Source: JAEXOD01 sp964652025 (GTDB lineage Bacteria; Bacteroidota; Ignavibacteria; Ignavibacteriales; Melioribacteraceae). Taken from it: a stretch of 64,000 nucleotides of DNA. The stretch lies in NCBI GenBank assembly GCA_964652025.1, contig CAZYZX010000009.1, positions 93,014 to 157,013 of the forward strand. The letters are read 5' to 3'. How positions within the stretch are numbered: the stretch's first letter is position 1; each line of letters opens with the position of its first letter. Below are positions 56,570 through 64,000 of this stretch, piece by piece. The notes beneath the pieces were generated by a model, which saw only the letters and a list, made by a program, of their open reading frames with translations, was not told the origin of the DNA and ran no database searches. Made by a program: the position numbers and the translations under genes.

Positions 56570-57188
56570 TTGGTTTTCACAAATTAATTAAACTTTTATT
56601 CAGAAAACCCAGACCGCCAAACCTATATTGCAACCAAAAAAGCCGTCTTTTGTTTTCCTTTATATTAAATTAATAAATAAATCCCAAAAATCAAAATCCA
56701 AACTCAGTTTTGCCAGTTTAGGTTCCATACCCTACCCCCCGGTTCGGATGGTACCTTAACAGAACTCGAGGAGCAGAAAATGAGCTACCCCATCCTATTT
56801 CGCATATAAAAATTTTTTATAGTATTTTTTGGCATTTGCTATTGGCGCTGTGTACGAGGTGTACACGGTGTACATGGGTTATTTATCAGGATTATACAGA
56901 GTAGGGGGCTTGACTAAACAAACCCAACTTTGGAAACCAAAAAATTTTTTAATAATTTTCAAAAATGTATTTTATATGCTATTTTGTCTCTTTGAAAATA
57001 GAGTATAACTCGCTGACAAAGTATTGCCCATCTTTTTATGATTTCTGTTTCTCATCTTCACGAAGTTCTGGACTACCTCATTTAAGCAGCTAAAAATAAA
57101 AAAATCATTAGCACACCTTTTTAAGTTTTGCTTGTTATTTTTAATTATTTTTCTTATTAGTCCTGATAAGTTTTTTATAATATTTAAT
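56570..57188. other. Noncoding region with 9-bp TGTAC repeats
   Basis: About 620 bp. It contains a C-rich stretch (CCCTACCCCCC near 56732-56742) and three 9-bp repeats of GTGTAC plus three bases. A 91-codon frame at 56972-57247 overlaps the next gene and has no support. No other gene is seen; the promoter of the beta-helix gene should be near 56570-56700. Confidence 0.6.
56850..56876. repeat. Three tandem 9-bp repeats GTGTACNNG
   Basis: GTGTACGAG, GTGTACACG and GTGTACATG follow one another. The same 9-bp period occurs as CTGTACAGG-GTGTACAGC at 54762-54779, so related repeats flank the beta-helix gene on both sides. They may be protein-binding sites or remnants of the gene's insertion. Confidence 0.75.
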
Positions 57189-58649
57189 TTAAAATAATTT
57201 ATTAAGTAATTTATTAATTGTATTCTCGTTTTTATTATTATTAACAAGTAATTCAGAAAAACTAATACGCCATAATTTTAATAAGCAATCATCTCCTCCA
57301 CTTAAAATCAAGTTATCTTCAAAAGTTACTATACAATTTATCGAACCACTATGTGCTCCAATCTCTTTCATTAATTCTCCATCAAAGACACGCCATATTT
57401 TTATAGAAGAATCCTCACAAGCACCAAGGATATAAATTCCATCTAAGCTAAAAACAATAGAGTTAATGTAAGTTTTACTTACTTCTATCTCTCTAATTAT
57501 TACTTTTTTAACTAGATTGATTAATACTATTTTATCACTACCAATTATATATGCTAATAAATCATTTTTGGGACTAAATATGACTGATGTAATTTCACCC
57601 CAATGTTTTTTAAATTTAGCTATGTTTTCATATTTGGATAAAATGTCAAATAGATAAAGAGTCCCTCCACTAGCAACAGCTAATATGTTGTTGTTATAAG
57701 TACTTAAAGAAACATCATCAGGAAACTCTTGTAAACTTTTAATTAATCCCCCGTTAATTGCATAAAATAGTTTAATATTTCTACCGAAACTACATGCTAG
57801 GATATTTCCAGCATTATTAATTGATAAAGTATCGTTAAATTCGCCACAATTTATCTCATTAATTACTTTCATTGATGTCATATCAATTACCCTTATGACT
57901 TCATCACTGCAACTGCAGGCTAAAATATTACCTAATCCATTCAAAGTAATACTTTTGATGTAGAATTCATCAAAATTCAGATTATGTAAAAGCTCACCCT
58001 TATTTAGCGAACGAATAAATAATGTGCCTTGTCTATCAAGTATCACCATTTTGTTTTGCGTTTCGTTAATGTTAATCGTATTAATTTCTGCACTAAATCC
58101 AGTATATGTTTGTTGTAGAGTAATATCAATATCTTGCCATAATTTTCTATAATAATCTTTAGTCACAATTAATGTATTGGTTGCTTCATCTATTATGCTT
58201 CGCCCTTGAATTAGCAACAAGAGTATCTCTAAAATAAATCCTCCCCCAAAAATAAACATCATCATTAAAATTCTCATAATATCCTTATCTACTTTTTGAC
58301 TTTCACTTAAAAATGCGTAAATAATATGTATGATAAATGAGAGAAAAATTGCTGCTATTGTACTTAAAAGGGGTAATATAAGAATCGCGGAAGAACGGCT
58401 AATGCTTTCTTTTATTCCAATCGGTCTAGCATTTATTTTTATTACTCGTAAACCCCAAATCCCATTTCCCAATCCTTGCCCTGACATGATGCTATCTTTA
58501 AAAAGCCATAAAATTATAAATAAAAGAAGTATTATAATAGTGCTATCATTATCCCAATTAACAAAAAACGCCCACCACCAAAATAAAATTATATCAGTAA
58601 AAAAAGCAAGTGTTCGCTTTAATTTAAATATATTATCATGTTTTATCAT
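57189..58649 (-). CDS. RDD membrane domain fused to WD40-like propeller
   Basis: The protein is about 486 aa from ATG 58649; an in-frame TTG lies 12 nt upstream. The N-terminal 160 residues form an RDD-type membrane domain with about four helices: RTLAFFTDIILFWWW, GNGIWGLRVIKINARPIGIKES and ILMMMFIFGGGF. From about 185 it becomes a WD40-like beta propeller, with FIRSLNKGELLHNL, EVIRVIDMTSMKVINEI, ITSVIFSPKNDLLAYIIG, SIKIWRVFDGELMKEIGAHSG and NLILSGGDDCLLKLWRI. Fusion of the two is unusual. It is the last gene of the operon and function is unknown. Confidence 0.75.
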   Translation of the reverse strand: MIKHDNIFKLKRTLAFFTDIILFWWWAFFVNWDNDSTIIILLLFIILWLFKDSIMSGQGLGNGIWGLRVIKINARPIGIKESISRSSAILILPLLSTIAAIFLSFIIHIIYAFLSESQKVDKDIMRILMMMFIFGGGFILEILLLLIQGRSIIDEATNTLIVTKDYYRKLWQDIDITLQQTYTGFSAEINTININETQNKMVILDRQGTLFIRSLNKGELLHNLNFDEFYIKSITLNGLGNILACSCSDEVIRVIDMTSMKVINEINCGEFNDTLSINNAGNILACSFGRNIKLFYAINGGLIKSLQEFPDDVSLSTYNNNILAVASGGTLYLFDILSKYENIAKFKKHWGEITSVIFSPKNDLLAYIIGSDKIVLINLVKKVIIREIEVSKTYINSIVFSLDGIYILGACEDSSIKIWRVFDGELMKEIGAHSGSINCIVTFEDNLILSGGDDCLLKLWRISFSELLVNNNKNENTINKLLNKLF

Positions 58650-58678
58650 TTTTATACCCAATAATTAAATACTTACTA

Positions 58679-59752
58679 TTACTTGTTACAATATTTTTTT
58701 CGTTTAAATTCATTATAAATTTTATTTTCAATTAAACAGTTTTCTTTTATATTACTTTCCGCTACTTTACAATCGCCATCAGTTAGTATTTTTTTTAACA
58801 ACTCTACAAACCTTTTAGGATCGTTAATTTTTCGATAAAAATCCGAATTATTTATAAATAAGTTATACTTAAATATTAAAAAATTAATTTCAGTGGGGTT
58901 ATTTCCGTAAACTTCTTGCATAAAAACAGCGTATTTTTGTTTCCTTTCCAGTATAAGATCTTGTATTTCATTTTCACTCGAATATTGTTTTGAAATATCT
59001 AGTAATTTATGACTGTCAGTGTAAAAAATAGGATTAGTTAAAAACACTTTATTAAAGTCATTTAATCTTTTTGCACTAGCCTTAGGTAAATCAATGTCCT
59101 TAAATACCTCTTTGTTGTTAGAAAATAAAAATGATTTGTTATTAAGGATTTCAATAAGTTTACTATTATTAAAAGTGCAACTTGTGTATTTGAATTCATA
59201 AGCCGAAATATTAATTGCAAAACGATACACATCCACCATCATAGTACAAATTGCGTCGTTGTCGTTATTGACTTCATTATTATCATGAATTACAAAATCA
59301 AATACATCATGCTTTTCAAACTCTTGCTCTATAAAAGAAATATTTTTCGATATGATATCTTTTAGTCCCAAATTTTCAATCCCCGCAATTATATTTACCA
59401 AACCCTTGTTTTTTAATTCTGATAAAAGGTAATCTAGACCATTTAATAAACGAGTTAGCATTATATCGTTTTTATAATTTTTTTCGTTTTTTATCAAATA
59501 TATGAAATAAGAGAGGATAATTATACTATTTACTCCATGTGTTTTATTAAATAAATAAAATAAAAACTTATCTTCTTTGACCTGTTCAAAAAGGTCAATA
59601 TTAACTTTAATAATATTTTTACAATAATAGTCAATGTATGTATTCAATACTATTTTTTTATAAGTTTTTCGCTTAAAGATATTTATTATTTCACTTATTG
59701 ACATATAAATTAATAACGCCATTGCAAAGCCCAGTATATTTGTAAGTTTCAT
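58679..59752 (-). CDS. Membrane-anchored protein of unknown function
   Basis: The protein is about 357 aa from ATG 59752, which has a strong SD GGAGG. A single N-terminal membrane helix (LTNILGFAMALLIYMSISEI) is followed by a mostly helical, Lys/Asn-rich soluble part (about 30-357). It has motifs such as EFEKHDVFDFVIHDNNE and YGNNPTEINFLIFKYNLF that I do not recognise. Its ATG overlaps the stop of the tiny lipoprotein frame, and the RDD-WD40 gene begins 29 nt downstream. The soluble part could face either side of the membrane. Confidence 0.7.
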   Translation of the reverse strand: MKLTNILGFAMALLIYMSISEIINIFKRKTYKKIVLNTYIDYYCKNIIKVNIDLFEQVKEDKFLFYLFNKTHGVNSIIILSYFIYLIKNEKNYKNDIMLTRLLNGLDYLLSELKNKGLVNIIAGIENLGLKDIISKNISFIEQEFEKHDVFDFVIHDNNEVNNDNDAICTMMVDVYRFAINISAYEFKYTSCTFNNSKLIEILNNKSFLFSNNKEVFKDIDLPKASAKRLNDFNKVFLTNPIFYTDSHKLLDISKQYSSENEIQDLILERKQKYAVFMQEVYGNNPTEINFLIFKYNLFINNSDFYRKINDPKRFVELLKKILTDGDCKVAESNIKENCLIENKIYNEFKRKKYCNK

Positions 59753-59817
59753 TTTTCCTCCTTTGCACAACCGATCATTATTGCTAAAAGAACAATTAAA
59801 ATACTTACTTTTTTCAT
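59749..59817 (-). CDS. Tiny 22-residue lipoprotein
   Basis: ATG 59817 to TGA 59751-59749 gives MKKVSILIVLLAIMIGCAKE followed by EK. It is a complete lipoprotein signal with a Cys at the lipobox, leaving a mature peptide of only six residues. The SD GAGGTG lies about 6 nt upstream. The TGA overlaps the next gene's ATG, which shows coupling. Small lipoproteins of this form include plasmid lysis peptides and entericidin-like products; neither identity is shown here. Confidence 0.6.
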   Translation of the reverse strand: MKKVSILIVLLAIMIGCAKEEK

Positions 59818-60035
59818 GCTGGCACCTCATGTAATTAATAAAAGTTTCTTTTCTGTTAGAAAGGAACTTACAAGTAGTCTTTTTATTTTGATTTTTTCCC
59901 GAGATCCCTTCCCTACCAGAAATATTATATATCAGTTTTTTTAAGAACTATTAACAAAATAACAACTTTTCTATTTTTAGTCAAGAATTATTTTTTATTT
60001 TTCACATTTTCTCCCCCAAGGCAGCGTGGCAAATG

Positions 60036-60055
60036 TATGAAGTAGTTAACTTCAT
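60036..60055. repeat. Short dyad before the DUF932 stop
   Basis: ATGAAGTAGTTAACTTCAT-type dyad with TGAAGT and ACTTCA arms around AGTTA. It lies in the 284-bp gap between the DUF932 gene and the lipoprotein operon, in an otherwise featureless stretch. It may end leftward transcription, though no strong T run is seen. Confidence 0.4.
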
Positions 60056-60101
60056 GTCCGCTTTTAATCTCAATCCTTTGAGAACCTTTGGGGAGTTAAT
60101 G

Positions 60102-60836
60102 TTATAACTGAAATATCTTTGATACTTTTAACTGGTAATTTGCTCTCATTCTTAAATCCACTAAATGAGATATATACCATGTTAAGTAATTGTACAACAC
60201 CCATTGATTGGGGCAGTTGGGCTGTTGGTCCGTATACGCCGATATGCCAGAACCAAGCTCGTCTTTAATAACACCGTAAAGCTCTTCACTTGCTTTAAGG
60301 CGTTTAAGCACTTCAATGCGGTTTCGTATTACTGGAATCTGTTCGTATGTCTGCTCAACTTTCTCTTTCATGTTAATTAGCTGTATTCCGTTTGTATGTC
60401 TGCCGTAATACTTTGCTAATACCTTTCCGAATACCATTCCGTTTGTGCATATACCTCTAATAGCTCCCCAGAATAACCTTACTCCTTCACTTCCGTCATA
60501 ACTGTTATGTACAAATAGTGACAGTGCTATATCACTTTCACCGTCATTAAATGTAAGGTCGGGGAATGTTATTTGAAGTCTCGTTCTGTTGTTATCCACA
60601 TAACTATGGCTCGGGTCAATAATCCAACTTGAATCCAATGTGTTTAGCTGTTCCATTAAGGGAATAATTATTTGCTCATTGGGGATTAAGTTGTAGGTAT
60701 CCTTCATAATTGATATTAGCTCACCTGTTTCGCCATGCACAATTGATTTGTATGAAGAGGTCGAAGCGACCCCCTCATTCTCATAAAACACTTTTCTTTC
60801 TTCTACTGGGAATAAATACTCTTGAAGTTTATCCAT
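60102..60836 (-). CDS. DUF932 (phage/plasmid-like) protein
   Basis: The 244-aa protein has the DUF932 hallmarks: YKSIVHGETGELISIMKDTYNLIPNEQII, SLFVHNSYDGSEGVRLFWGAIRGICTNGM and IRNRIEVLKRLKASEEL. This family is common in phages and conjugative elements, where its role is unknown. Its start overlaps the previous gene's end by 8 nt. It is the last gene of the right-hand operon. Confidence 0.8.
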   Translation of the reverse strand: MDKLQEYLFPVEERKVFYENEGVASTSSYKSIVHGETGELISIMKDTYNLIPNEQIIIPLMEQLNTLDSSWIIDPSHSYVDNNRTRLQITFPDLTFNDGESDIALSLFVHNSYDGSEGVRLFWGAIRGICTNGMVFGKVLAKYYGRHTNGIQLINMKEKVEQTYEQIPVIRNRIEVLKRLKASEELYGVIKDELGSGISAYTDQQPNCPNQWVLYNYLTWYISHLVDLRMRANYQLKVSKIFQL

Positions 60837-61251
60837 TTTTACTCCTTGCTATAAATAATGTAACGGCAATTGATTTAGCGTCCATCATACCCCCCAATTC
60901 ATTTTGTATTCTAATTGCATCTTTACAACACTGAAGCATTGTTTCATAGTAGCTGTCCACATTCTGTGGAGTAGTTTGTGGGACTATATCAATGTCATAC
61001 TTTGTGATTATTTTATTCCCCTTTTGTTCGGCAAGTTTTGTTATTACTACCTTAGCCCCTTTCTTCAAATCCTTTATCCTTTCATGTACTTCGTCTGGAG
61101 CAAAAAAGCTGTATTCGGTTGTTCCGTCTCCGTTTCGTACCGCATACAAATAATAATCACCATATTTGCTTTGTCCTACTACGGGTTCGTCATACAGCAA
61201 TTCTATTTCGCTCGGCTTGTTCAGTGTTAGTTCCAGTTTCTTCCTTTCCAA
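60829..61251 (-). CDS. Hypothetical protein, possible OB-fold/DNA-binding
   Basis: The 140-aa protein starts at TTG 61251, which has a perfect AGGAGG SD about 9 nt upstream. Its N-terminal part is beta-rich, with YDEPVVGQSKYGDYYLYAV, EYSFFAPDEVHERIKDL and GAKVVITKLAEQ, reminiscent of small phage single-stranded-DNA-binding OB folds. That likeness is weak. It lies between the Gam-like and DUF932 genes, overlapping the Gam-like gene by 62 nt, so a recombination-linked role is likely. Confidence 0.5.
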   Translation of the reverse strand: MERKKLELTLNKPSEIELLYDEPVVGQSKYGDYYLYAVRNGDGTTEYSFFAPDEVHERIKDLKKGAKVVITKLAEQKGNKIITKYDIDIVPQTTPQNVDSYYETMLQCCKDAIRIQNELGGMMDAKSIAVTLFIARSKNG

Positions 61252-61744
61252 CTGTTTCTTCCTCCTTTAATTTGTAACTGAATTCTTCTTGTCCCTGCAA
61301 TACCGTTATTCCTAACGGCACTGCATAATGTCCTTTTAAGTAAGCTTTAATCTTGTTTAAGTCTGGTTTTATCTGCTCGGGGATTATTGTTATCATTTCG
61401 GCTTTTGCGTGTTGAAGAAATAAATCCATATCGGTTATTTCAACTTTATCTGGCTTTTTGTGTAACTTTAATACCCCGTGTGCAAGGTCTATTGTTTTTA
61501 CCCCTTTTTCCTTTATAAACAGTTCAAGCTTTTTCTCAAGTCTATCAATCTTTTCTTGTATGGGGTGATTTCTTTTTAACACCCAGTTGTTAATTAATTC
61601 AATCTCCTTGTTTGCTGTAGTAAAATTTCTTTCCTGCTCTTTAATTAAATTCTGTATCTCCAAAAGCAGTAAGTCGTAATATGCCTCCTCTTGTCTTTCC
61701 TCTTTTTGCTCTACTTCTTCAAGTAATGTTTGGATAAAGTCCAT
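61190..61744 (-). CDS. Gam-like host-nuclease inhibitor family protein
   Basis: The 184-aa protein has an N-terminal helical coiled coil (about 15-90) with EIELINNWVLKRNHPIQEKIDRLEKKLELF. The Gam core follows: KGVKTIDLAHGVLKLHKKPDKVEI. Mu Gam-type proteins bind DNA ends and shield them from nucleases, while the bacterial Ku-like relation is known. Its context, next to a putative ssDNA-binding protein, is that of a phage recombination module. Confidence 0.78.
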   Translation of the reverse strand: MDFIQTLLEEVEQKEERQEEAYYDLLLLEIQNLIKEQERNFTTANKEIELINNWVLKRNHPIQEKIDRLEKKLELFIKEKGVKTIDLAHGVLKLHKKPDKVEITDMDLFLQHAKAEMITIIPEQIKPDLNKIKAYLKGHYAVPLGITVLQGQEEFSYKLKEEETVGKEETGTNTEQAERNRIAV

Positions 61745-61815
61745 AATATTATTACCTCCCCAATATTATTCTGACTTTCACTATAATCATTATCCAGTCC
61801 ATATTACCTCCGTAA

Positions 61816-62682
61816 TTAATCGGTTGTTAAATCATTTCCACAATAGTGGCATCTGTTATTAAGCTTTCCTTCATCATAAAATGTTTGTTCGTAGCAGAAA
61901 GGACAAGTAACTATTTCAAAGTCTTCTCTTGAATATCTCGGATACCACCTTTCTGTTTTCGGATTATACTTTTTATATTTCTCAACTCCTACATTGCTTA
62001 ATACCAATCCGTGATTATTTTCCATTTCAAAGTAGTTGAAGTTATATTCACCTACATTAAATCCCTTGCATATTTTTGAGCGTATGTTTAATGCCTCTTG
62101 CATTATGCCTCTTTCACTGCAAAAGTATAATATCTCGTTTTTGGTATCAAGGTATAAGCATAAAGGATTATCCTTTTTTACAAGCACAAGTCTATCAGGG
62201 TCGTTTTTGTCAATCATGGCAAATGCAAAACTTCCTTCCAGTCTTTCAAATACCCGTTTTATTTTATCGTTCTTTGTCTTTTCGGATAGTACGCTAAGTA
62301 TTGCTTCGCTATCTACTTGTCCGTCTCTTTTTTCATGAGCAAATATTTCTTTATCGTTGTGTATCATTCCGTTATGTACAATAGCTATTCCGTTTTTACT
62401 AAATATCGGATGATTGTTTACATTAAACTTTTCGCTTCCTTGTGTTTTTAGTCTTGTATGGGCAATAAACACTTTTGGCAGTTCAAGGTTTATCCATTCT
62501 TTGCTTTCGACAAGTTTGGATGAACGTACTGCATCTTTTACTATTACAAGCTTTCCTTCTTTGATAAACCCATACCCGCTTGAGTCCCTTCCTCTGCTTT
62601 CAAGTAATGAGAACATGTTTGTAATATCTCGTTTATCTGGTTTAACATCGGACCAACAATAATACCCCATTATACCGCACAT
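61816..62682 (-). CDS. Class II glutamine amidotransferase with C-terminal zinc ribbon
   Basis: The 288-aa protein begins MCGIMGYYCW, so after Met removal Cys2 is the N-terminal nucleophile. Ntn-fold features follow: LESRGRDSSGYGF, FIAHTRLKTQGSEKF, HPIFSKNGIAIVHNGMIHN and DSEAILSVL. A zinc ribbon (CPFC...CHYCGNDL) ends the protein, near 255-285. It releases ammonia from glutamine, or acylates with it, for a partner enzyme. The amidoligase in the same operon is the obvious partner. The SD GAGGGG precedes ATG 62682, and it overlaps the Zn-protein gene by 13 nt. Confidence 0.86.
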   Translation of the reverse strand: MCGIMGYYCWSDVKPDKRDITNMFSLLESRGRDSSGYGFIKEGKLVIVKDAVRSSKLVESKEWINLELPKVFIAHTRLKTQGSEKFNVNNHPIFSKNGIAIVHNGMIHNDKEIFAHEKRDGQVDSEAILSVLSEKTKNDKIKRVFERLEGSFAFAMIDKNDPDRLVLVKKDNPLCLYLDTKNEILYFCSERGIMQEALNIRSKICKGFNVGEYNFNYFEMENNHGLVLSNVGVEKYKKYNPKTERWYPRYSREDFEIVTCPFCYEQTFYDEGKLNNRCHYCGNDLTTD

Positions 62683-63275
62683 AATTTCCCCTCGGTAATT
62701 TGTTTAATTAAATCAATTACTTTGTCATATTCGTTTAATCTGATACTGTAAGCAAGTCCTATTCTTTTTGTTCCGATTCCTTCATGTACGTTCCAGTTTA
62801 GATTATGTTGCTCAATAAATGAATTTACGGTATAAAGTAAATCTGAGCTTACACTAATTTGATATTCGGTTCTATCATACAAACCAAATATGTAAATGGG
62901 ATTTATTATTAATCCTATAGTCTTTCGTATATCCGCAAGTCTAAAATCTCCCGTTCGTATGTTTATGTTGTATCTTCTCGGGCTGTCATCGTTTAACCAT
63001 TGATTTGCAAGCTCGATAACTTCCTGTATCTCTTCTTGGCTTACATCTGGATTATCGGGACAGTTTTCGTCATAAGTATTTTCGTCATCTCTGCAATCAT
63101 TACACAAAGGATCACCGCATTCGCTGTAATATGTATCATTTTCATGTATTATGGTATCACACCTACTGCAATAATGGTAGTTCTCATCAAAACATGTATC
63201 ACAAACTATACGTCCGTTTACGTCACGATAATCTATATCATCGTCTATTTCTATTTCACATATTGAACAATACAT
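62670..63275 (-). CDS. Cysteine-rich Zn-binding protein with unknown C-terminal domain
   Basis: The protein is about 201 aa from ATG 63275, with SD GGGAGG. The first 70 residues have paired CxxC motifs in YCSICEIEIDD, VCDTCFDENYHYCSRCDTII and CGDPLCNDCRDDE, a LIM/treble-clef-like double zinc module. The rest (about 85-201) is an alpha/beta domain with no match I know. Its start overlaps the amidoligase stop (TAATG), so it is translated with it. It may hold the amidoligase and amidotransferase, or their substrate, together (inference). Confidence 0.72.
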   Translation of the reverse strand: MYCSICEIEIDDDIDYRDVNGRIVCDTCFDENYHYCSRCDTIIHENDTYYSECGDPLCNDCRDDENTYDENCPDNPDVSQEEIQEVIELANQWLNDDSPRRYNINIRTGDFRLADIRKTIGLIINPIYIFGLYDRTEYQISVSSDLLYTVNSFIEQHNLNWNVHEGIGTKRIGLAYSIRLNEYDKVIDLIKQITEGKLCAV

Positions 63276-63982
63276 TAGCAACCTCCCGATATACCCCAGT
63301 TAGGGAGGATGTTTTGATTCCAGTCAATTGGTTTACTAAGTAATTTCTTTAACTGTGTTAGTCCTTCTTTACAGTCATCGGGTATTGTTTTAATAAATGC
63401 TTCAATGTTTTTAAGAAATGTATTTGAGTGAATACTTCCTTTTGCTTCAATTAAATCAATATCGTCTTCAACTGCTGCTATTACTCCAAGCTTTGCCAGA
63501 GTAAGCGTTACTAATGCAACACTGGGAGAAACAAGCCAAGAGCCAGGTGTACGATATTCAAAACCGTAATCTTTTTTACGAAATGCAAAACGTTTACCGT
63601 AGCCCGTACGCTGACGTTTGTCTCTTTGCTCTCGGTCATCAATACAGTTGGATAGTGAGTAAAGAATTGAATCGATTGAGTTGATTACTTTATCGGTCGG
63701 TTCTGTTGAAATATGTATATGTCCGCCGAGTGGATAACCGTCTGAAAAATTACCTGCATAGAATTCAAGATCTGGTGCTTTTTCGCTACCGTACTCAAGT
63801 ATGCTTCTAATTTTAGCAGTTAATTCAATTGGGGATTCTGAGTAGCCTGGACGAATTTCACAAATATCGGAATTACCGTCAGTGCCGAAAGAACTGTTAA
63901 ACTTGAAATATTTGTTTGCCTGAACAAACACACCGTTGTGACGTGCAACCAATTCAGGGTCGCAGCCGATTGTAAAACACAT
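63275..63982 (-). CDS. PhiEco32-type amidoligase (COOH-NH2 ligase type 2)
   Basis: The 235-aa protein has the signature residues of the phage glutamine-synthetase-fold amidoligases: IGCDPELVARHNG, SFGTDGNSDICEIRPGYSESPIEL, YPLGGHIHIS and YGFEYRTPGSWLVSP. These supply metal- and ATP-binding Glu, His and Arg. The family (Iyer, Aravind and co-workers) joins carboxyl and amino groups with ATP. ATG 63982 has the SD AGGAG, so the gene is complete although it lies close to the window edge. It leads the visible part of the operon, and upstream genes may continue off the edge. Confidence 0.85.
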   Translation of the reverse strand: MCFTIGCDPELVARHNGVFVQANKYFKFNSSFGTDGNSDICEIRPGYSESPIELTAKIRSILEYGSEKAPDLEFYAGNFSDGYPLGGHIHISTEPTDKVINSIDSILYSLSNCIDDREQRDKRQRTGYGKRFAFRKKDYGFEYRTPGSWLVSPSVALVTLTLAKLGVIAAVEDDIDLIEAKGSIHSNTFLKNIEAFIKTIPDDCKEGLTQLKKLLSKPIDWNQNILPNWGISGGC

Positions 63983-64000
63983 GGTATTATTCTCCTGATT

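Noticed and set aside
56972..57247. 91-codon minus-strand frame overlapping the RDD-WD40 gene end
   Set aside because: The overlap with a well-supported gene, low complexity and lack of a homologous motif make it spurious.

Overview
The window looks like a chromosomal contig from an AT-rich member of the Bacteroidota/Ignavibacteria lineage, most likely Ignavibacteria. The reasons are the very low G+C, the PorV/PorQ-type outer-membrane proteins, a TonB-dependent receptor with a carboxypeptidase-like plug extension, secreted proteins ending in an NPFNPxT-type C-terminal sorting module, and Shine-Dalgarno (SD) sequences upstream of many genes with several TTG starts. The lineage is inferred from gene content only. 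One scaffold gap of 100 N lies at 54122-54221.

Left part (1-45785), chromosomal core. Positions 1-7340 hold aspartate-family amino-acid genes, all leftward, in two units. One is metB plus a bifunctional aspartokinase-homoserine dehydrogenase (AK-HSD) behind a SAM-II riboswitch and terminator. The other is a second AK-HSD plus homoserine kinase behind a leader peptide/attenuator rich in Ser and Thr codons. A GH13 glycosidase and a cNMP-binding-domain/aspartase fusion follow on the plus strand. Next come a decayed DUF4143 ATPase relic and an e(P4)-like acid phosphatase. A long leftward operon (18683-12237) carries a DUF3109 protein, rpoN, a membrane methyltransferase, a PpiC/SurA-type isomerase, hslV and hslU. 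Then come a sugar transferase, a three-gene two-component phosphorelay, glyS and a divergent lysA. A secretion and outer-membrane block (27967-38623) is followed by gpmI, a TPM-domain protein, a Tat-type metallo-beta-lactamase, a lipocalin, a cold-shock protein and clpB.

Right part (45786-64000), accessory. tRNA-Asp is followed directly by a tyrosine integrase and an excisionase-like gene, as expected at one end of an integrated element that continues past the right edge. Inside it are a P-loop ATPase, a 133-bp tandem duplication, and two paralogous cassettes. Each cassette has the same 27-nt module, a small DUF5659-like protein and a superfamily-3 helicase/primase. The second primase has an 18-bp repeat tail interrupted by the gap and is followed by ten TGTAATC/GATTACA copies that may be origin iterons. 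A beta-helix sorting-domain protein flanked by 9-bp TGTAC repeats comes next. After it is an operon of a 22-residue lipoprotein, a membrane-anchored protein of unknown function and an RDD-WD40 fusion. The right end is a phage-type operon: amidoligase (PhiEco32 type 2), Zn-binding protein, class II glutamine amidotransferase, Gam-like protein, an unknown small protein and DUF932.

The strongest leads for undescribed biology are the amidoligase/Zn-protein/amidotransferase cluster, the tiny-lipoprotein/membrane-protein/RDD-WD40 operon, the duplicated helicase cassettes with their shared control module and iterons, and the parallel SAM-II and Thr-leader control of two AK-HSD paralogues.
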